Below, piece by piece: positions 60,306-64,000 of a DNA stretch of 64,000 nucleotides. Every line of letters begins with the position of its first letter. The first letter of the stretch is position 1. The notes beneath the pieces are model-generated. The model had not been told where the DNA came from and made no database searches. It saw only the letters and a program-made list of their open reading frames with translations. The position numbers were made by a program, and so were the translations under genes. The stretch is from Mycobacteriales bacterium (GTDB lineage: Bacteria > Actinomycetota > Actinomycetes > Mycobacteriales > SCTD01), in the NCBI GenBank assembly GCA_040902655.1, contig JBBDWV010000057.1:438-64437 (forward strand). Direction: 5' to 3'.

Positions 60306-62807
60306 CTAGTACACGAGCAACGACCGCACGTTGCTGCTGCCGGGCGCGTTCTGCAGGTCCTGCCCGGTGCGTACGACGAAGCCGAAGCGCCCGGTCCCGG
60401 TGAAGCGCCGGTCGATGCGCCACTGTCCGTTCGCCGCGTCGGCCCGGGTCTGCGCCGTCAGCACCTGCCGCCCGTCGGTGGTCACGCGGTAGAGGCTGAC
60501 GATCAGGCCACCGCGCCGAGCGGGCAGCGAGTCACCGGTGAAGGTGTAATCCCGCGTGCCGTTGCGCTGCACGAACAGACTGAGCGCGGTACGCACGTTG
60601 AGCACGACGCTCTGGCCGGCCACGTCGATGTCACAGCCCGGCTGGACCCCGTAGAGCCGAGTGTTGGCCGGTGGCCGGACCGTGAAGCGGGCGAGGCCGT
60701 CCGCGTCGGCGGTCCCGGTGCGGACCCGCTGGAAGGTCGAGGACGGTCGGGTGTAGGCCCAGAGCTCGACGGCGCTGCCGGCGGCGGTGCGGACGGTGAC
60801 CTCCGCCGAGCCGGTGGCGACGATCGTGCTCGTCTGCAGCGTGGTGGTCGTCGTCGCACACGGCAGCGGGCTCGGTGCCGGATCGCCGTGCGGAGTGCTG
60901 GTCGGGGTCGGCGTGGCGGACGCCGACGGGGCCGGACCGGCCTCCGGGGCGTACTGGAAGACCTGCAGCGCGCCGTCGCGCTCGCTGGCCAGGACGTAGT
61001 CCTGCCCCGTCGTCGGGCTGGTCCAGTACTCGACACCCCAGAGGTTGCTGCCGTCCGGGCCGATGTAGGCGCCGATCTCCCGGATGCCGTCACGGTCGTA
61101 CTCGATGACCCGCAGCCCGCCGGAGTAGTAGGCCAGGTAGGCCCGGCCCGGCACCTTCGGGTCGACCGCCACCTCGTGCACCGACAGGTCACCGAAGCCG
61201 GTGGCGAAGGCCGGGTCGAGCGCCTCGTCGATGGCGTACTGACCGAGATCGGCCATCGTGTCCGTGTCGTAGAGGTGCACGTAGCCCCACCCGTCGAACA
61301 CCCCGCGGATCGCGACGTCGGCCGTGTCGCCCCCGAGGGGGGGCGCCTCCTGGGCGCACGGGTCCGCGGCGGGGGTCTGGTTCAGGATCTGCAGGCCGGT
61401 CGAGCGGGTCACGAAGACGAACGGCACCGTCGGGCCGCTCACCGCCGGGGTGAGCAGCGCGTCACAGCCGGCCGTGCTGTTGAAGACGATGACGCCGGTG
61501 TAGCCGGCCGCGACGGCCCGGTCGTACTTGTCCTGGAAGCTGCAGGCGCCGCGCTCGATCACCGCGATGTCGCCGGCCTTCGTCGGGTACGGGTCGCTCT
61601 GGTCACCCTCGGTGGCCGGGTCGGTGTCGGTACAGCCGCGTCCGACGAAGTCGGTCGTGCCGCTGAGCGTGCGGGAGTCCGTGACGGCCGGTGTGTCGCT
61701 GCCGTTGGTGGCGGTGGCCTCGGTCCCGGCCCCCGGCCCGGAGGTGATCGTCGCGATCACCCGGAACGGGTTGAAGTCCTCGTCGGTGCCCAGGAACAGC
61801 GAGCCGTCGGGGCTGAACTCCGCCTGATGGGCATTGCCCTCGGGCTCCAGGTCCTGCGCCAGGCCGAGTCGGGCGGCGAAGGGCTCGGTCGCCGCGTAGT
61901 CGGTGTCGCGCAGCAGCTGCGGGGCGGTCGGGTCCTCGACGTCGAGGAGAAGGAAGCCGTTGTCCCAGTACGAGGCCAGCATCGTCTGGCGGCCGTCGAT
62001 CTCCGTGACCACCGCGTCGTGGAGGAACCGGCTGTTGCCGTTCGGCGGATCGGCCTGCACCACCCGCGCGTCGTCGACGAAGCTGGTCTCCGAGAGCATC
62101 ACCGGCGCCGTCGGGTCGGTGATCTCCATGATGTCGACGTCCCTGTCCTCCTCGTTGTCGACGAGGACAGCGAAGGCGCGGCCGGCGTCCACCCAGCCGT
62201 ACACGCTGTGGATCGTGTGCACGGGTGTCACCGCGGCATCGTCGGTGCCGTCGCCGGTGGTGTCCCCGGCGTGCGCGGCCAGGACGACCGGGCTCCGGGG
62301 ATTCGTGACGTCGACCAGGGTCATGCCGCCCTTGCCGGTCTGGTCGTCGCACACCTCGTTGTTGAACAGCAGGACGTCGCGCGCGCCGATCCGCAGGACC
62401 TGCAGGCCCTCACCGACGTAGGAACCCGCCGTCGTCGCGATGAAGGCCTCCGGGACCTCCACGGGCGCGGCCGGATCGGTGAGATCGACGACGAAGACCC
62501 CGCCGTCCGTGCAGTCCGGCTCACGGAAGGCGGCGAGATAGCCGTAGTTGCCCGAGACCGCCACGTCCGCGACGCGGCTCTCCAGCGGCGTCGAGCCCTC
62601 GGGCGGCGCGGTGGTGGGGCTGCGGTCGGCCACCCGCGCGGTACCGACGAGGCGGACGTTGTGCGCCGTGGCGGGCAGGTGCCCGGCGGTGCCGCCGTGC
62701 TGCTCGTCGGGGCCGGCGGAGGCGGAGGAGGCCAGCGCGGGCAGCAGACCCACGGCCAGGGCGAGGGCCAGGCCCACGGCCGCCTTCGGCGTTGTCGACG
62801 CGATCAT
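60306..62807 (-). CDS. Secreted LVIVD-repeat protein with PA domain
   Basis: An 833-aa exported protein. Signal peptide AAVGLALALAVGLLPALASSA, then beta-propeller-like LVIVD repeats (VFVVDLTDPAAPVEV, MTLVDVTNPRSPVVL, VDIMEITDPTAPVML, FLLLDVEDPTAPQLL). A protease-associated domain follows (DIAVIERGACSFQDKYDRAV to VPFVFVTRSTG). More propeller sequence (GYVHLYDTDTMADLGQYAID), a Ser/Thr/Pro linker and a C-terminal beta-sandwich region come next. No protease catalytic domain or cell-wall sorting signal is seen. ATG 62807 is the likely start (GTG 62813 possible). Extracellular binding role inferred only. Confidence 0.85.
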   Translation of the reverse strand: MIASTTPKAAVGLALALAVGLLPALASSASAGPDEQHGGTAGHLPATAHNVRLVGTARVADRSPTTAPPEGSTPLESRVADVAVSGNYGYLAAFREPDCTDGGVFVVDLTDPAAPVEVPEAFIATTAGSYVGEGLQVLRIGARDVLLFNNEVCDDQTGKGGMTLVDVTNPRSPVVLAAHAGDTTGDGTDDAAVTPVHTIHSVYGWVDAGRAFAVLVDNEEDRDVDIMEITDPTAPVMLSETSFVDDARVVQADPPNGNSRFLHDAVVTEIDGRQTMLASYWDNGFLLLDVEDPTAPQLLRDTDYAATEPFAARLGLAQDLEPEGNAHQAEFSPDGSLFLGTDEDFNPFRVIATITSGPGAGTEATATNGSDTPAVTDSRTLSGTTDFVGRGCTDTDPATEGDQSDPYPTKAGDIAVIERGACSFQDKYDRAVAAGYTGVIVFNSTAGCDALLTPAVSGPTVPFVFVTRSTGLQILNQTPAADPCAQEAPPLGGDTADVAIRGVFDGWGYVHLYDTDTMADLGQYAIDEALDPAFATGFGDLSVHEVAVDPKVPGRAYLAYYSGGLRVIEYDRDGIREIGAYIGPDGSNLWGVEYWTSPTTGQDYVLASERDGALQVFQYAPEAGPAPSASATPTPTSTPHGDPAPSPLPCATTTTTLQTSTIVATGSAEVTVRTAAGSAVELWAYTRPSSTFQRVRTGTADADGLARFTVRPPANTRLYGVQPGCDIDVAGQSVVLNVRTALSLFVQRNGTRDYTFTGDSLPARRGGLIVSLYRVTTDGRQVLTAQTRADAANGQWRIDRRFTGTGRFGFVVRTGQDLQNAPGSSNVRSLLVY

Positions 62808-62965
62808 CTGCACCACGATTCTGGACAGCCGCCGCCGGCCGGGGAAGGCGGCGCCGGGAGGTCGTGTCCACAGGCTGCTGCCCGGGAGGGCCGAAACATA
62901 CGTTCGCCGCAGAGGCACCCGCAAGACGGCCGCGGGCGCGACGCGTCACGAACGGGTCACGGGGC
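62808..62965. other. intergenic, thiH to LVIVD gene
   Basis: 158 nt between two minus-strand genes. It should contain the LVIVD gene promoter; I see no strong hairpin or hexamer pair. Confidence 0.3.
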
Positions 62966-64000
62966 TCAGGCGTGCAGCGGGAAGGCGTCCTTCCAGACCG
63001 GCTCGTAGCCGGCCGCCTCGAGCATCGCGGCCACCTCGGCAGGCGACCGCTCGTCCGAGACGGAGAACTGTTCCTGCGCCTGGCCGGGCGTGCGGTAGCC
63101 GCCCGGCTCGGTCGAGGACCCGGCGCTCATCGAGGTGACGGCGATGCGGACCAGCCCGTCGCGAAGGGCCGCCGGCTCGCGGGTGGAGAGCACGAGGCCC
63201 GCCTCGGGTGCGGCCAGCCGCAGCGCGCACAGCGCCTGGACGTACTCCGCGTCCGAGACGGCCACCAGCGGCTGGAAACCGCTGGCACTGGGCTTGATCC
63301 GGGGTAGCGAGACGGTGACCTCGGTGCGCCAGTACTCCCGCTGCAGCCAGACGGCGTGCCGCGCGACCGCCAGCACGTCGCTGCGCCAGTCGGCGGACAG
63401 CCCGAGCAGCGCGCCGATGCCGAGCCGGCGCACCCCCGCCTCGGCGGCCCGCTCCGTGCTCGACAGGCGCCGGTCGTAGTCACGCTTCCAGCCCGCGAGG
63501 TGGGTCTGCGCGTAGCGCTCGCGGTCATAGGTCTCCTGGTAGTGCACGACCCCCTCGAGCCCGGCCGCGACCAGCCGGGCGTAGGTGTCGTCGCTCCAGG
63601 TCTGCGTCTCGACGCTGATCGACGGCACGAGCGGGCGCAGCGCCTCGACGCAGGCCACCAGGTAGTCGGCGGAGACCTCCACCCGGTGCTCGCCCGAGAC
63701 GAGCAGCAGGTGCCGGAAGCCGCGGCCGACCAGGGTGCGGGCCTCGGCCACCACCTCGTCCACGCTCAGCGTCCTGCGCGCGACGTCCAGCCCCTTGCTG
63801 AAGCCGCAGTAGGTGCACGAGGACAGACAGGCGTTGGACACGTACAGCGGCGCGAACAGCCGGACGGCGCGCCCGAAGCGCTGCAGGGTCACCTCACGGG
63901 CCCGCTGCGCGAGCTCCTCCAGCCGCGGCAGCGCCGACGCCGACAGCAGGGTCGGCAGCACCTCCGGCGAGGGCCGGGCCAGCGCTGCGTCCAGATCGTC
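62966..64000 (-). CDS. thiH: 2-iminoacetate synthase ThiH (5' end outside window)
   Basis: The visible 344 residues belong to a radical SAM enzyme that cleaves tyrosine to dehydroglycine for the thiamin thiazole. The cluster motif is SNACLSSCTYCGFSKGL (CxxxCxxC). VSGEHRVEVSADYLVACVEA, VETQTWSDDTYARLVAAGLE, YQETYDRERYAQTHLAGWKR, GIGALLGLSADWRSDVLAVA and SLPRIKPSASGFQ support ThiH over other tyrosine lyases. The reading frame continues past 64000, so start and regulation are not visible. It would supply the ThiG/ThiS reaction. Confidence 0.92.
   Translation of the reverse strand, partial: DDLDAALARPSPEVLPTLLSASALPRLEELAQRAREVTLQRFGRAVRLFAPLYVSNACLSSCTYCGFSKGLDVARRTLSVDEVVAEARTLVGRGFRHLLLVSGEHRVEVSADYLVACVEALRPLVPSISVETQTWSDDTYARLVAAGLEGVVHYQETYDRERYAQTHLAGWKRDYDRRLSSTERAAEAGVRRLGIGALLGLSADWRSDVLAVARHAVWLQREYWRTEVTVSLPRIKPSASGFQPLVAVSDAEYVQALCALRLAAPEAGLVLSTREPAALRDGLVRIAVTSMSAGSSTEPGGYRTPGQAQEQFSVSDERSPAEVAAMLEAAGYEPVWKDAFPLHA

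Overview
The window is very GC-rich and gene-dense. GTG starts, 4-nt stop/start overlaps, a Wag31-type DivIVA, SepF, a DUF3040 protein, an Rv2175c-like protein, an actinobacterial-type LexA box and a CrtYc/CrtYd split lycopene cyclase all point to an actinomycete (Actinomycetota), probably a pigmented soil or stone dweller of the Geodermatophilales/Kineosporiales type. The genus is not resolved. I see no rRNA, tRNA, CRISPR array, prophage or insertion sequence.

Region 1 (about 1-20041, minus strand) is a complete division and cell-wall (dcw) cluster. In transcription order it reads mraZ, a 53-aa membrane peptide, rsmH, ftsL, ftsI, murE, murF, mraY, murD, ftsW, murG, murC, ftsQ, a PAS-GGDEF diguanylate cyclase, ftsZ, pgeF, yggS, sepF, yggT, divIVA. 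Nine junctions from rsmH to ftsQ are 4-nt overlaps. The cyclase between ftsQ and ftsZ is the surprising member. Region 2 (20273-24937, plus strand) is a MoxR / DUF58 / transglutaminase operon diverging from mraZ.

Region 3 (25020-33637, minus strand) is a DNA-damage region: DUF3040, dinB, a methyltransferase, a secreted peptidase-like protein, and an operon DUF6504-HEPN-dnaE2 behind a perfect LexA box. dnaE2 carries an in-frame palindromic insertion. Region 4 (33712-42815) is assimilatory sulfate reduction and siroheme synthesis. cysC-cysD-cysN-ABC ATPase-permease-cysG-like-sirohydrochlorin chelatase run on the minus strand. Sulfite reductase and a 56-aa zinc ribbon run on the plus strand, and cysH converges on them. 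The two arms diverge from a control region that encodes two mirror-image leader peptides of one family.

Region 5 (42870-58051) holds carotenoid genes in several operons: crtA-like, GNAT, crtO-like, an unknown protein; cruF, glycosyltransferase, crtD-like; crtE; crtI-crtB; and crtYc-crtYd coupled to thiS-thiE. Together they predict a monocyclic, hydroxylated, ketolated and glycosylated C40 carotenoid of the myxol or deinoxanthin type. CDP-alcohol phosphatidyltransferase, metF, an EAL phosphodiesterase and methionine aminopeptidase lie between them. Region 6 (58048-64000) contains thiE, thiS, a PsiE-like protein, an Rv2175c-like regulator, a 524-bp intergenic stretch full of palindromes, a large secreted LVIVD/PA-domain protein, and thiH running off the end.

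Many operon starts carry a TAnnnT hexamer 6-7 nt before the start codon and no Shine-Dalgarno sequence, which suggests widespread leaderless transcription.
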